The position numbers were made by a program, and so were the translations under genes. DNA of 61,538 nt. It comes from Luteimonas rhizosphaericola (GTDB lineage Bacteria; Pseudomonadota; Gammaproteobacteria; Xanthomonadales; Xanthomonadaceae). The notes below the pieces were generated by a model. The model saw nothing but the letters and a program-made list of their open reading frames with translations, searched no databases and was not told the DNA's origin. This document shows positions 1 through 7,693 of the stretch, piece by piece. Each line of letters starts with the position of its first letter. Within the stretch, counting starts at the first letter, position 1. Location of the stretch: the NCBI RefSeq assembly GCF_029888045.1, contig NZ_JARXRN010000028.1, positions 102,367 through 163,904 on the forward strand, given 5' to 3'.

Positions 1-179
1 ACCCTCGCCCGGACCCCTTCGGCCCGCCCGAAGGCGCGTCCTGCGCTCCATTGGCGACCATCATTGCCGCGATCGCGTTGCCTGTCGCGACCGCAGTCGC
101 CGCTCGTCCACGCCGGGGAGAACCTGGGACCGGTCGCAAGCATGTGCTCGCGCGATCGCATGCCTACGACCGCGGAGCG

Positions 180-1256
180 CTATTCCCAGCGCATCCCGTC
201 GAACAGCACGCTGGTGCGCGTCTCGCCGCGCGGGAGCGGCACGCCGACCTGCAACGCCGCCAGCCGGTAGCTGTCGAGGCGGTGGATCTCCGCCACCCGG
301 GCGTCGTCGCCGGTCGCGTCCGCGTCCAGCCAGCCCCAGCGGCGGAACTGGTGCAGGAACCAGCGCCCGTCCGACAGCCACGGAAAGTTCACCTCGCCAT
401 CGCCGTGGAAGCGCAGGCGGGCGGAAGCGGGGACGATGTCGGGCGGCAGCAGGCAGTCGCGCAGGCTGTCCGCGGGCAGATCGATCGCGCCGTCGTCGGC
501 CAGCCAACGCGCGGCGCGGGCACGATGGTCGGGGTCCGCGTCCAGCCAGCGGCAGGCCTCGAGCACCGCCGCGGTGAGCGCGGTCGCGACCTCCGGTTCC
601 AGCGCCGCGAACGCGCGCCGGCAGGCGAGCACCTTTTCCGGATGCCCGGGCCAGATCTCGCCGCTGCGGATCACCCGCGCGCCGGCGCCGAGCGCCTCGG
701 CCTGCGCCGCCCAGGGCTCCCCGGCGCAGTAGCCCTGCAGGTCGCCGCGCGCCAACGCGGCGGGCATCTCCGGCGGCGGCAGCGTCAGCGCCTGGACGTC
801 GTGCAGCGGGTCGACCCCCTGCGCCGCCAGCCAGTAGTACAGCCACATCGCGTGGGTACCGGTGGGAAAGGTCTGCGCCAGCTGCGGTCGCCGCGCCGGC
901 ACGTCCAGCGCCTCGCGCAGCGTCGCGCCGGCACGCAGCCGCTGCGCCGCCGCCGGCGCGAGCACGATCGCCTGGCCGTTGTGGTTGAGTGCCATCAGCA
1001 CCGCCATGGGCGCCTGCGGCCCGCCGATGCCGGTATCGATGCCGTAGACCATGCCGGCCAGCGCGTGCGCGGCATCGAGCTCGCCCGACAGCAGCTTGTC
1101 GCGCACCGCCGCCCACGAGCCCTGCCGCCGCAGGTCCAGCTGCAGGCCGTGCGCGCGGTCGAACCCCATCCGCGTCGCCACCAGCAGCGGCGCGCAGTCC
1201 ACCAGCGGCATGAAGCCGATGCGCAGGGGGCGAAGCGGTCCGGCGATGTGCGTCAT
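180..1256 (-). CDS. nasS: NasS-like nitrate/nitrite sensor (ABC substrate-binding fold)
   Basis: This 358-residue protein has the NrtA/CmpA/SsuA-type ligand-binding fold. Its N-terminus (LRIGFMPLVDCAPLLVA) is the usual first strand and helix of that family. It has no signal peptide, so it is probably cytoplasmic, as expected for the sensor NasS rather than a transporter subunit. In known NasS-NasT systems NasS holds NasT inactive until nitrate or nitrite binds. Its start codon overlaps the stop of the upstream ANTAR regulator by 4 nt (ATGA at 1253-1256), so the two are co-translated; that pairing is the main support for the call. No nitrate transporter or reductase gene is visible nearby, so the targets lie elsewhere. 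It could instead be a stray transporter binding protein, but this is less likely. Confidence 0.8.
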   Translation of the reverse strand: MTHIAGPLRPLRIGFMPLVDCAPLLVATRMGFDRAHGLQLDLRRQGSWAAVRDKLLSGELDAAHALAGMVYGIDTGIGGPQAPMAVLMALNHNGQAIVLAPAAAQRLRAGATLREALDVPARRPQLAQTFPTGTHAMWLYYWLAAQGVDPLHDVQALTLPPPEMPAALARGDLQGYCAGEPWAAQAEALGAGARVIRSGEIWPGHPEKVLACRRAFAALEPEVATALTAAVLEACRWLDADPDHRARAARWLADDGAIDLPADSLRDCLLPPDIVPASARLRFHGDGEVNFPWLSDGRWFLHQFRRWGWLDADATGDDARVAEIHRLDSYRLAALQVGVPLPRGETRTSVLFDGMRWE

Positions 1257-1828
1257 CCCAGCAGGTCCGCCATCGACAGGATGCGGCGCGCCACGTCCGC
1301 CAGCTTGAGGTTCTGCCGCATCGCCTGCTGGCGCAGCGCCGCGTAGGCATCGCGTTCGCTCATGCCGCGTTTCTCCATCAGCAGGCCCTTGGCCTGTTCG
1401 ATCTGCTTGCGGTCCTGCAGCTGCTGCTGCACGCCTTCGAGCTGCTGGCGCAGCTGCGCTTCCTGTTCGAAGCGCGCCAGCGCCACCTGGATGATCGGCC
1501 GCAGCCGTGCCGGCGCCAGTCCGTCGACCACGTAGGCGGCCACACCGGCGCCGACCGCGGCGCGGATCAGCTGCTCGTCGCCGTTGGCCGAGAACATCAC
1601 CACCGGGCGCGGCGCGTGGCGGTGCAGCATGGCCAGCTGTTCCAGCGCGTCGCGCGAGGGCGAATCGACGTCCAGGATCACCACGTCCGGCCGGTGCGCC
1701 TCCACCACCTTGAGCAGGGTGGACACTCCGTCCACGACGTCCAGCACCTCGTGCCCGGCGTCGACCAGCGCCGCCCGCAGCTCGCCGATCGGCTTGGCCG
1801 TGTCGCTGATGAGGAGGATGCGGGGCAT
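1253..1828 (-). CDS. nasT: NasT-like response regulator with ANTAR antiterminator domain
   Basis: A 191-residue protein. A receiver-like domain fills about residues 1-120 (MPRILLISDTAKPIGELR; VVILDVDSPSRDALEQL; VVMFSAN). A coiled linker follows, then an ANTAR domain in the last 60 residues (KQIEQAKGLLMEKRGMSERDAYAALRQQAM). ANTAR domains bind paired hairpins in leader RNA and prevent termination. With NasS immediately downstream, this should be the nitrate-responsive antiterminator of nitrate/nitrite assimilation genes. The start ATG at 1826-1828 gives the normal N-terminus; longer readings upstream run into the divergent cysG region. The promoter region is shared with the divergent cysG and holds a perfect inverted repeat. 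Confidence 0.88.
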   Translation of the reverse strand: MPRILLISDTAKPIGELRAALVDAGHEVLDVVDGVSTLLKVVEAHRPDVVILDVDSPSRDALEQLAMLHRHAPRPVVMFSANGDEQLIRAAVGAGVAAYVVDGLAPARLRPIIQVALARFEQEAQLRQQLEGVQQQLQDRKQIEQAKGLLMEKRGMSERDAYAALRQQAMRQNLKLADVARRILSMADLLG

Positions 1829-1868
1829 GCCTGGCGGCGGGCTGGCTGGCGGGATGTGGGGAGTGGCG

Positions 1869-1889
1869 TTATGTTGCCCTGCAACATAA
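1869..1889. promoter_or_regulatory. Perfect inverted repeat between nasT and cysG (candidate operator)
   Basis: The arms TTATGTTGC (1869-1877) and GCAACATAA (1881-1889) are perfect reverse complements separated by CCT. The site lies 40 nt from the nasT start and 35 nt from the cysG start, inside the only intergenic space that can hold both divergent promoters. It is AT-rich against a very GC-rich background. The layout suits a dimeric transcription factor. It does not match the FNR consensus, and I cannot name the regulator. Confidence 0.6.
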
Positions 1890-1924
1890 TCGCAGCCGAT
1901 GCGGTTTGCCAAGGAGGATCGCCG

Positions 1925-2932
1925 ATGCCGCTGTATCCCCTGTTCGCCGACCTCGCCGGGCGCGAGGTGCTGGTCGTCGGCGGCGGCGAGGTGGCGCTGC
2001 GCAAGGTCGAGGCGCTGCTGCACGCCGGGGCCCGGGTGCGCCTGCACGCGCACGAGGTGCATCCGGCGTTGGCCGGATGGATCGACGCGGGACGGCTGGA
2101 GCGCCTGGCGGGCGACTTCGATCCGGCCTGGATCGACGGCGCCTGGCTGACGGTGGTGGCTACCGACGACGGGGCGTTCAATGCCGCGCTGGCCGCGGAG
2201 GCGGGGGCGCGGCACCGCTTCGCCAACGTGGTCGACGATGCCGCGCTGTCGACGTTCCAGGTGCCGGCGGTGATCGATCGCGCGCCGCTGCAGCTGGCGA
2301 TCTCCTCCGGAGGCGCGGCGCCGATGCTGGCGCGGCGGCTGCGCGAGCGCCTGGAGACCGAACTCGATCCCGCGCTGGGGGCGCTCGCCGGCCTGTTCGC
2401 GCGCCACCGCGGCGCGATCCGCACGCGCCTGCCCGAGCTCGGCCACCGGCGACGCTGGTTCGACGCGGTGATCGACGGCCCGGTGTTGGCGCTGTTGCGC
2501 GCCGGACGCGAGGCGGACGCGGAGCGCGCGTTCGTGGCGATGCTGGACGACGCCGGGGCGGTCCCCGCCGGGGGGCGCGCCAGCCTGGTCGGCACCGGGC
2601 CGGGCGATCCGGGGCAGCTCACGCTCGCCGCCTTGCGGGCGATGAACCTGGCCGACGTGCTGCTGGTGGACGGCGCGGTCGCGGCGCCGGTGCTGGCGCT
2701 GGCGCGCAAGGACGCCACCCGCGAGGCCGCGCCCGACGATCCGGCCGCCTGCGCCGCGCGCGTGCGCGAGCACGCCGATGCCGGGCGCCACGTGGTCTGG
2801 CTGCGGCCTGGCGACGGGTTCCGCGAGGCGCCCTTCGCACCCATCGCGGCCGCGCTCGGCGACGCGACGTGGCCCTGCGAAGTGCATGCCGGCATCGCCG
2901 GGCCGGACGCGGGCCGGAGCGTCGACGCATAG
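1925..2932 (+). CDS. cysG: Siroheme synthase: precorrin-2 dehydrogenase/ferrochelatase with shortened SUMT domain
   Basis: A 335-residue protein. The N-terminal half is the CysG/Met8 bifunctional dehydrogenase-chelatase. It has the NAD-binding GGGEVALRK (about 19-27), Asp104 in NVVDD at the position of the known catalytic Asp, and SSGG near 127-130 at the known phosphoserine site. From residue 220 it enters a uroporphyrinogen-III methyltransferase fold with GTGPGDPGQLT. The domain is only about 115 residues instead of about 240, RLKGGDP is changed to WLRPGDG, and the second subdomain with the PGITAASG segment is missing. Methylation therefore probably needs a separate enzyme. A strong ribosome site (AAGGAGG) precedes the ATG. 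Siroheme is the cofactor of assimilatory nitrite and sulfite reductases, which fits the divergent nasTS pair. Confidence 0.85.
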   Translation: MPLYPLFADLAGREVLVVGGGEVALRKVEALLHAGARVRLHAHEVHPALAGWIDAGRLERLAGDFDPAWIDGAWLTVVATDDGAFNAALAAEAGARHRFANVVDDAALSTFQVPAVIDRAPLQLAISSGGAAPMLARRLRERLETELDPALGALAGLFARHRGAIRTRLPELGHRRRWFDAVIDGPVLALLRAGREADAERAFVAMLDDAGAVPAGGRASLVGTGPGDPGQLTLAALRAMNLADVLLVDGAVAAPVLALARKDATREAAPDDPAACAARVREHADAGRHVVWLRPGDGFREAPFAPIAAALGDATWPCEVHAGIAGPDAGRSVDA

Positions 2933-3121
2933 ACGCCAGCCCGCGTTGCGGGTCCGGCGCGTTCCATCCGCCCGCGGCTGCATGCGACGCGCGGCAGCTC
3001 CAGGACACGTGGCGGGGACGCGGCGGCGAAGCCCGGGCCAGGCCGGAATCGCAGCATGCAGCCAGCGTCGCTTCGCCAGCGGCTGAGGCGTCGCCCGCGC
3101 GGCCGTGCGACGCTGCCCCGG

Positions 3122-4846
3122 CTACTCCGCGGCGACGCTCGCCGACGTGATCAGCGACTGCAGGTCGTCCTCGAGCCGGGCGATGCGTTCGGCCAGCAGC
3201 GCGGTTTCCGCCGGGCTGACGTGCACCAGGCCGTCGAGCAGTTCCGACAGCTGGACCAGCCGGTCGCGATGCTGGCGCACGTCCAGGCGGCTGCGGCGAC
3301 CGCGCAGGTCGCCGACCTCGGTCGCCGGGCCCCCCGCGCGGCGACAGTATTCGCGCAGCACCAGACCCATGCGCGCGGCCGCGCGCAGGTCGGCATCACT
3401 CCAGGGTTCGCTGCTGCCGCGCACGGTCTCGTGCCAGGCACCGAAACTCTTGCGCGGTCCGATCCGGGTGCCGTCGTCGTCGAGCACGAACGGTTCGTCC
3501 GGGCGGCCGGCCCAGCGCACGTCCTCGATCTGCTCGCAGCGGAAATACAGCAGCCACTCGTCGCGCGCCGGATCGAGCGCCAGCGCCAGCACGCCGGCGA
3601 TGCCGTCGGCCGCTTCCGGCGACGGACTCCAGTCGTCCGCGCGGTCGGTGCACGCGGGGGCGCCCGGGCCGGACACGCGCGCCAGCCAGCCGAGCAGGTC
3701 GGGGATGCGTTCGGCCGGCGGCGTGCGGCCGGCGCTGTGCCAGCGCCCGGACTGCAGCAGGGCCACGCCGTCGGCGCGCAGCGCACGCAGCAGCAGGTCG
3801 AGCTCGCTGGCCAGCGCCAGGCGCGGGTCGCTGGCGTGGGCCAGGCGCACCGCGAGGGTGTCGCGGACCCCGCGCGCCTCTTCCTCGGTACGCGCGGCCT
3901 CCTGCTGTTCCCGCGCGGCCACGCGCATCGACACGAACAGGCCGAACAGGTCGGCCGCCGCGCGCACGCCCGGCGTGAGGTGGCGCACCCCGCGATGGTG
4001 GCAGGCGATCAGGCCCCACAGGCGGCCGCCGGCGACGATCGAGATCGACATCGACGCGGCCACGCCCATGTTCGCCAGGTATTCCAGGTGCACCGGCGAG
4101 ACGCTGCGCAGCGACAGCTGCCCTAGGTCGAGCGGTTCGCCGCGCACGTTGCGGTCGGGCAGAATCGGCACCGGCGCGTAGCGCGCGTCGGGAATCACGC
4201 GGATGCGGTTGTGCAGGTACAGGCGGCGCGCCTGCGGCGGGATGTCGGACGCCGGATAGCGCAAGCCCAGGTAGGGCGGCATCGCCGAGTCGCGCGATTC
4301 GGCCACCACCTCGCCCGAGTCGTCGTGCAGGAAGCGGTAGACCATCACCCGGTCGTAGCCGGTGAGCAGGCGCACCTGCTCGGCCACGCGCTGGTGGAAG
4401 GTGGCGTCGGCGCCGCCTTGGGCCACGCGCGCGATCATCGCCTGCGCCACCACCGTCGGCGACCGTTCGCCGGCGCCCCGCGCCTGCGGCTCGATCTCGA
4501 TGTGCACCAGGCCGTCGGCCACGTGCACACCCACTTCGCACAGCGTCGCGAGCGGGCCGATGTTGGCCACGGCGGCGCGCTGCGCCGGCGCGCCGGGTTC
4601 GCTGAAATCGACCGCCTCGGCGATGGTCTGGATCACGTCGTCGGTGATGAACTCGCGCAGCGAATGGCGCAGCATGTCTTCCGGCGCCACCGCGGTGAGC
4701 GCCTCGATGTTGGCCGAGACGTGGTGGATCGACCAGTCCGGCAGCCGGCAGCTGACGAGATACCCGTGCGGCTGGATCGCACCCGACAGGTGGATCGGCT
4801 CGTTGGCGCAGACCTGCAGCGCGCGCTCGAGTTCGGGGGTCATCAT
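3122..4846 (-). CDS. bphP: Bacteriophytochrome photosensor without histidine kinase
   Basis: A 574-residue red/far-red photoreceptor. It has the biliverdin-linking Cys13 (LQVCANEPIH) before the PAS domain. A GAF domain follows (about 135-310) with PASDIPP (198-204), SPVH (250-253) and WGLIACHH (277-284). A PHY domain (about 330-500) carries the tongue motif PRKSF (464-468). After PHY only about 70 residues remain, predicted helical or coiled (RDRLVQLSELLDG; ERIARLEDDLQSL). No histidine kinase H-box, ATPase, GGDEF, EAL or PAS9 output domain is present. The start ATG (4844-4846) overlaps the stop of the heme oxygenase gene (ATGA) and has an AAGGAG ribosome site. Chromophore synthesis and apoprotein are thus co-translated. 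Signalling must go through a partner or an RNA/protein-binding tail. Confidence 0.92.
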   Translation of the reverse strand: MMTPELERALQVCANEPIHLSGAIQPHGYLVSCRLPDWSIHHVSANIEALTAVAPEDMLRHSLREFITDDVIQTIAEAVDFSEPGAPAQRAAVANIGPLATLCEVGVHVADGLVHIEIEPQARGAGERSPTVVAQAMIARVAQGGADATFHQRVAEQVRLLTGYDRVMVYRFLHDDSGEVVAESRDSAMPPYLGLRYPASDIPPQARRLYLHNRIRVIPDARYAPVPILPDRNVRGEPLDLGQLSLRSVSPVHLEYLANMGVAASMSISIVAGGRLWGLIACHHRGVRHLTPGVRAAADLFGLFVSMRVAAREQQEAARTEEEARGVRDTLAVRLAHASDPRLALASELDLLLRALRADGVALLQSGRWHSAGRTPPAERIPDLLGWLARVSGPGAPACTDRADDWSPSPEAADGIAGVLALALDPARDEWLLYFRCEQIEDVRWAGRPDEPFVLDDDGTRIGPRKSFGAWHETVRGSSEPWSDADLRAAARMGLVLREYCRRAGGPATEVGDLRGRRSRLDVRQHRDRLVQLSELLDGLVHVSPAETALLAERIARLEDDLQSLITSASVAAE

Positions 4847-5355
4847 CGCGACTCCTTTCCGTGTACGACGGGAATGCGGTCGAAACTGCGCTCGAAGCAG
4901 GCGCGCACCAGCGCGAACGCGGCACGCGCGCCGTCCTCGGCCTGGCGCATGTGCAGCGCGTCGCCGACATCCAGCGCTTCGAGCTGGGCCTGCACCCGCT
5001 GCCAGTCGTCGCCGGTGGCGTGGCGGTCGAGGAAGTGCGCGCCCAGGTCGCGGTCGAAGCCGAGCCTGCGGGCGTCGCGCAGCAGCGCGCGCGCGCCCAT
5101 GCTGCTGCCGGCCATCACGTAGCGCCAGCCCAGGCGGGTGGCGTGGCCCGCCGCCTGCCGGCGCTCGCCCTCGGCCGCGAGCGGCAGCAGCGAGAGGGTG
5201 GTGAGGTCGCGGGCGAGCCAGGCCGAGTGACGCGGCACGGCGTCGATCGCGCATTCGTAGTCGGCGGCGAAACGGTGCATGCCCAGGAGGTAGCGGCGGT
5301 AGGCGTCGACCGAATCCAGCCCCTGCGGGAACAGCCCGTCGACCTGTCCGTGCAC
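4843..5355 (-). CDS. bphO: Biliverdin-producing heme oxygenase (N-terminus uncertain)
   Basis: This is a BphO-type heme oxygenase, supplying biliverdin to the phytochrome encoded immediately downstream. The N-terminal helix ATAEVHGQVD carries the likely proximal heme-ligating His. A distal helix is visible at WRYVMAGSSMGARALL, where the G-S-G-like bend lies over heme. The only canonical start in frame is the GTG at 5353-5355, which would begin the protein one residue before the heme His and delete the conserved helix start. The frame stays open upstream to about 5540 without ATG, GTG or TTG. Homologous-looking sequence (ARARLRAATAE) continues to about 5390. A start near 5395-5440 would give about 185-198 residues, the usual family length. 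Non-canonical initiation (ATC/ATT), a frameshift or a sequence error are all possible. Confidence 0.75.
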   Translation of the reverse strand: MHGQVDGLFPQGLDSVDAYRRYLLGMHRFAADYECAIDAVPRHSAWLARDLTTLSLLPLAAEGERRQAAGHATRLGWRYVMAGSSMGARALLRDARRLGFDRDLGAHFLDRHATGDDWQRVQAQLEALDVGDALHMRQAEDGARAAFALVRACFERSFDRIPVVHGKESR

Positions 5356-5560
5356 TTCGGCGGTGGCGGCGCGCAGACGCGCCCGTGCCCCGCCGATGGA
5401 GGGAATGGACGTGGTGCCCGGGGCGTAGGCGGCATTGATGGCGGAAAGGATACCGGCCCGTACGCGGGTTGCCGCCTCGGGCGGTTCAGGAAGATGAGCA
5501 AACCGTCTGCATGCCGCGCCATCGCTACAATGGGCGTCTTCACGAACCTGTCCAGTTCAC

Positions 5561-6466
5561 GTGGCCTACCCCGATTACGACTTCGCCAGCCATCGATTCG
5601 AGGTCCGTCCCGGGACGCGGATGCACTATCTGGACGAAGGTCCCCGCGAGGGCGAGGTGGTGCTGGCGCTGCACGGCAACCCCTCGTGGAGCTACTACTG
5701 GCGCCATCTGGTCCACGGCCTGCGCGACCGCTACCGCGTGATCGTGCCCGACCACATTGGCATGGGGCTGTCGGACAAGCCCGACGATGCCGGCGACGCC
5801 CTGCCGCGCTACGACTACACCCTGCAGTCGCGGGTCGACGACGTCGGCGCGCTGCTCGCGCACCTGGGCATCGACGGCCCGCTGAGCCTGGCGGTGCACG
5901 ACTGGGGCGGCATGATTGGGTTCGGCTGGGCGCTTGCCGCGCCGGAGCGGGTGCGGCGCCTGGTGGTGCTCAACACCGCCGCGTTCCCGATGCCTGCCGG
6001 CAAGCCGATGCCGTGGCAGATCGCGCTGGGGCGCGACTACCACGTGGGCGAGCTGGTGATCCGCGGCCTCAACGCCTTCTCCGCGGGCGCCTCGCGCCTG
6101 GGCGTGGAGCGGCGGATGCCGCGCGACGTGCGCCGCGCCTACGTGGCGCCCTATGACAGCTGGCGCAACCGCATCGCCACCGTGCGCTTCATGCAGGACA
6201 TCCCGCTGGGCGAGGGCGACCGCGCCTGGCCGCTGGTGGCAGCCGCCGGTGAGCGCCTCGCCACCTACGCCGACCGGCCCGCCTTCCTCGGCTGGGGCCT
6301 GAAGGACTTCGTGTTCGACCGCGACTTCCTGGGCCGCTTCCGCGCCGCGTGGCCGCAGGCCGAGGTGCATGCGTTCGAAGATGCCGGTCACTACGTGCTC
6401 GAAGACCGGCACGAGGTGCTGGTGCCGGCGATCCGCGCCTTCCTCGACGCGCACCCGCTGCGGTAG
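5561..6466 (+). CDS. oleB: OleB-type alpha/beta hydrolase (beta-lactone decarboxylase; haloalkane dehalogenase family)
   Basis: A 301-residue alpha/beta hydrolase of the haloalkane dehalogenase family. The oxyanion segment is HGNPSWSYYW (about 38-47), the Asp nucleophile sits in VHDWGG (Asp114, with halide-site Trp115), and the catalytic His is in DAGHYV near 277. In long-chain olefin synthesis OleB decarboxylates the beta-lactone made by OleC to a cis-olefin. The presence of oleC and oleD nearby on the same strand supports OleB over a true dehalogenase. The start is a GTG. A TACAAT -10 hexamer (5526-5531) lies about 30 nt upstream. Unlike the compact oleABCD layout, other genes on the opposite strand sit between oleB and oleC. 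Confidence 0.82.
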   Translation: MAYPDYDFASHRFEVRPGTRMHYLDEGPREGEVVLALHGNPSWSYYWRHLVHGLRDRYRVIVPDHIGMGLSDKPDDAGDALPRYDYTLQSRVDDVGALLAHLGIDGPLSLAVHDWGGMIGFGWALAAPERVRRLVVLNTAAFPMPAGKPMPWQIALGRDYHVGELVIRGLNAFSAGASRLGVERRMPRDVRRAYVAPYDSWRNRIATVRFMQDIPLGEGDRAWPLVAAAGERLATYADRPAFLGWGLKDFVFDRDFLGRFRAAWPQAEVHAFEDAGHYVLEDRHEVLVPAIRAFLDAHPLR

Positions 6467-6536
6467 CGGCGGCGCGGGGCCCGCCGCAGCGCCGGCGCGT
6501 GGCGCCGACGCGTCCGGCATCGCGGACGGGGAGCGG

Positions 6537-6965
6537 CTAGGCGGCTACCGGCGGCAGCCGGGGCGTGGGCGGGCTGTTGCCGTTGTCGTCGGGCTGGTCG
6601 TCGTTGTCGGCACCGTCGCGCCAGCGCCAGTCGGCCGCGGTCAGCAGCGGCAGGCCATGTGCCAGCCGCGCCTTGTCGCACTGTGCGCTGGGCGAGCCGT
6701 ACTCCCAGGAAGCGTCCACGTCGCGGCACACCGACGGCCTGCGCGGGTGGATGGTGCAGCGCGAGTACTCGCCGATCCGTGCATCCAGGGCCACGCAGTG
6801 GACGGGCGCGCTGTAGGTGCCGCGCATGCACAGCCGATGCGCGTCCAGGCGTTCGGTCATGGCGGCGGGAACGCCGCCCTCGGTGGCCTCGTCCGACTCC
6901 ATCCAGTGGAACGCCACCCGGTACTGCGTACAGCAGGCGCCGCAGCTCAGGCAGGGGTGGGGCAT
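6537..6965 (-). CDS. YkgJ-family cysteine-cluster protein
   Basis: A 142-residue protein with the Cys cluster CLSCGACC at residues 5-12 and further cysteines in HRLCM, VHCVA, SRCTIHP and SVCRD. This is the pattern of the YkgJ (UPF0153) family, presumed to bind zinc or an iron-sulfur cluster. The biochemical role of the family is not established. The C-terminal tail is low-complexity, rich in Asp, Asn and Pro (about 120-142). The ATG at 6963-6965 places the first Cys motif at the usual distance from the N-terminus. It lies downstream of the two TenA-like genes on the same strand, 62 nt away, and may share their transcript. Confidence 0.85.
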   Translation of the reverse strand: MPHPCLSCGACCTQYRVAFHWMESDEATEGGVPAAMTERLDAHRLCMRGTYSAPVHCVALDARIGEYSRCTIHPRRPSVCRDVDASWEYGSPSAQCDKARLAHGLPLLTAADWRWRDGADNDDQPDDNGNSPPTPRLPPVAA

Positions 6966-7027
6966 CGGGGCGGACCGGCGGACTGGGATGCGGATTCTTC
7001 CAGCCGTCCGTGGCGCCGCGCAAGCGC

Positions 7028-7693
7028 TCAGGCGGCGTCGAGCCCCATCTGCCAGAAGCCGGCTTCCAGCCGCGCCGCCTTGGCGAAGATCGCCACCAGC
7101 TCGGGGAACCGGGCGGGGCTGCCGTAGCGCCGGTCGAGATCGTCCAGCCAGGCATGCGCGCCGGCCGCCACGGACTGGAAGGCCTCGCCCGCGTACTCGC
7201 CGATCCACTCGCGGTAGGGGTGCGCGGCATCGAGCGCCCCGGCCCCTTCGGGCGCGAGCCGGCGCCCGATCTCGGCGTAGCCCAGGGTGCAGGGTGTCAG
7301 CGCCACCTGCAGGTCGAGCAGGTCGCCCGACATGCCGATGTCCAGCACCCAGCGGGTATAGGCCACGGTGGCCGCATGCTCCGGCGTGGCTTCCACTTCG
7401 GCGGCCGTCAGCCCCCAGCGCTCGCACAGGCGAAGGTGCAGCTGCATCTCCACGTCCACGATCGCGGCCAGCCCCTCCTTGGCCGCGCGCATGTCGGCCA
7501 GCGTGCGCGCCTTGCCCGCGGCCAGCGCGTGCGCCCGCGCGAACTGGATCAGGAACAGGTAGTCCTGCACCAGGTACTGGCGGAACGCGGAAGCGGGCAG
7601 GGTGCCGTCGCCCAGGCCGCGCACGAAGGCGTGGTCGACGTAGCCGGTCCAGTCGTCGCGGGCGGCGGCCTTGAGCCGTTCGAGCAGGGACAT
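7028..7693 (-). CDS. tenA: TenA-family thiaminase II / aminopyrimidine aminohydrolase (TenA_C type)
   Basis: A 221-residue all-helical TenA protein. The family signature FRQYLVQDYLFLIQFARAHALAAGKA is near residues 37-62, the active-site Cys is in LTPCTLGYAEIG, and the C-terminal Glu region is ARLEAGFWQMG. TenA enzymes hydrolyse 4-amino-5-aminomethyl-2-methylpyrimidine to HMP for thiamine salvage. The gene overlaps the upstream TenA-like gene by one nucleotide (TGATG), so they are co-translated. No CTGAGA-type TPP riboswitch is seen upstream of the pair. The assignment to the TenA fold is firm. The exact substrate is inferred from the conserved Cys. Confidence 0.87.
   Translation of the reverse strand: MSLLERLKAAARDDWTGYVDHAFVRGLGDGTLPASAFRQYLVQDYLFLIQFARAHALAAGKARTLADMRAAKEGLAAIVDVEMQLHLRLCERWGLTAAEVEATPEHAATVAYTRWVLDIGMSGDLLDLQVALTPCTLGYAEIGRRLAPEGAGALDAAHPYREWIGEYAGEAFQSVAAGAHAWLDDLDRRYGSPARFPELVAIFAKAARLEAGFWQMGLDAA

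Noticed and set aside
5356..5560. Possible oleA fragment upstream of oleB
   Set aside because: The region encodes the upstream end of the heme oxygenase on the minus strand. No thiolase motif appears in any frame.
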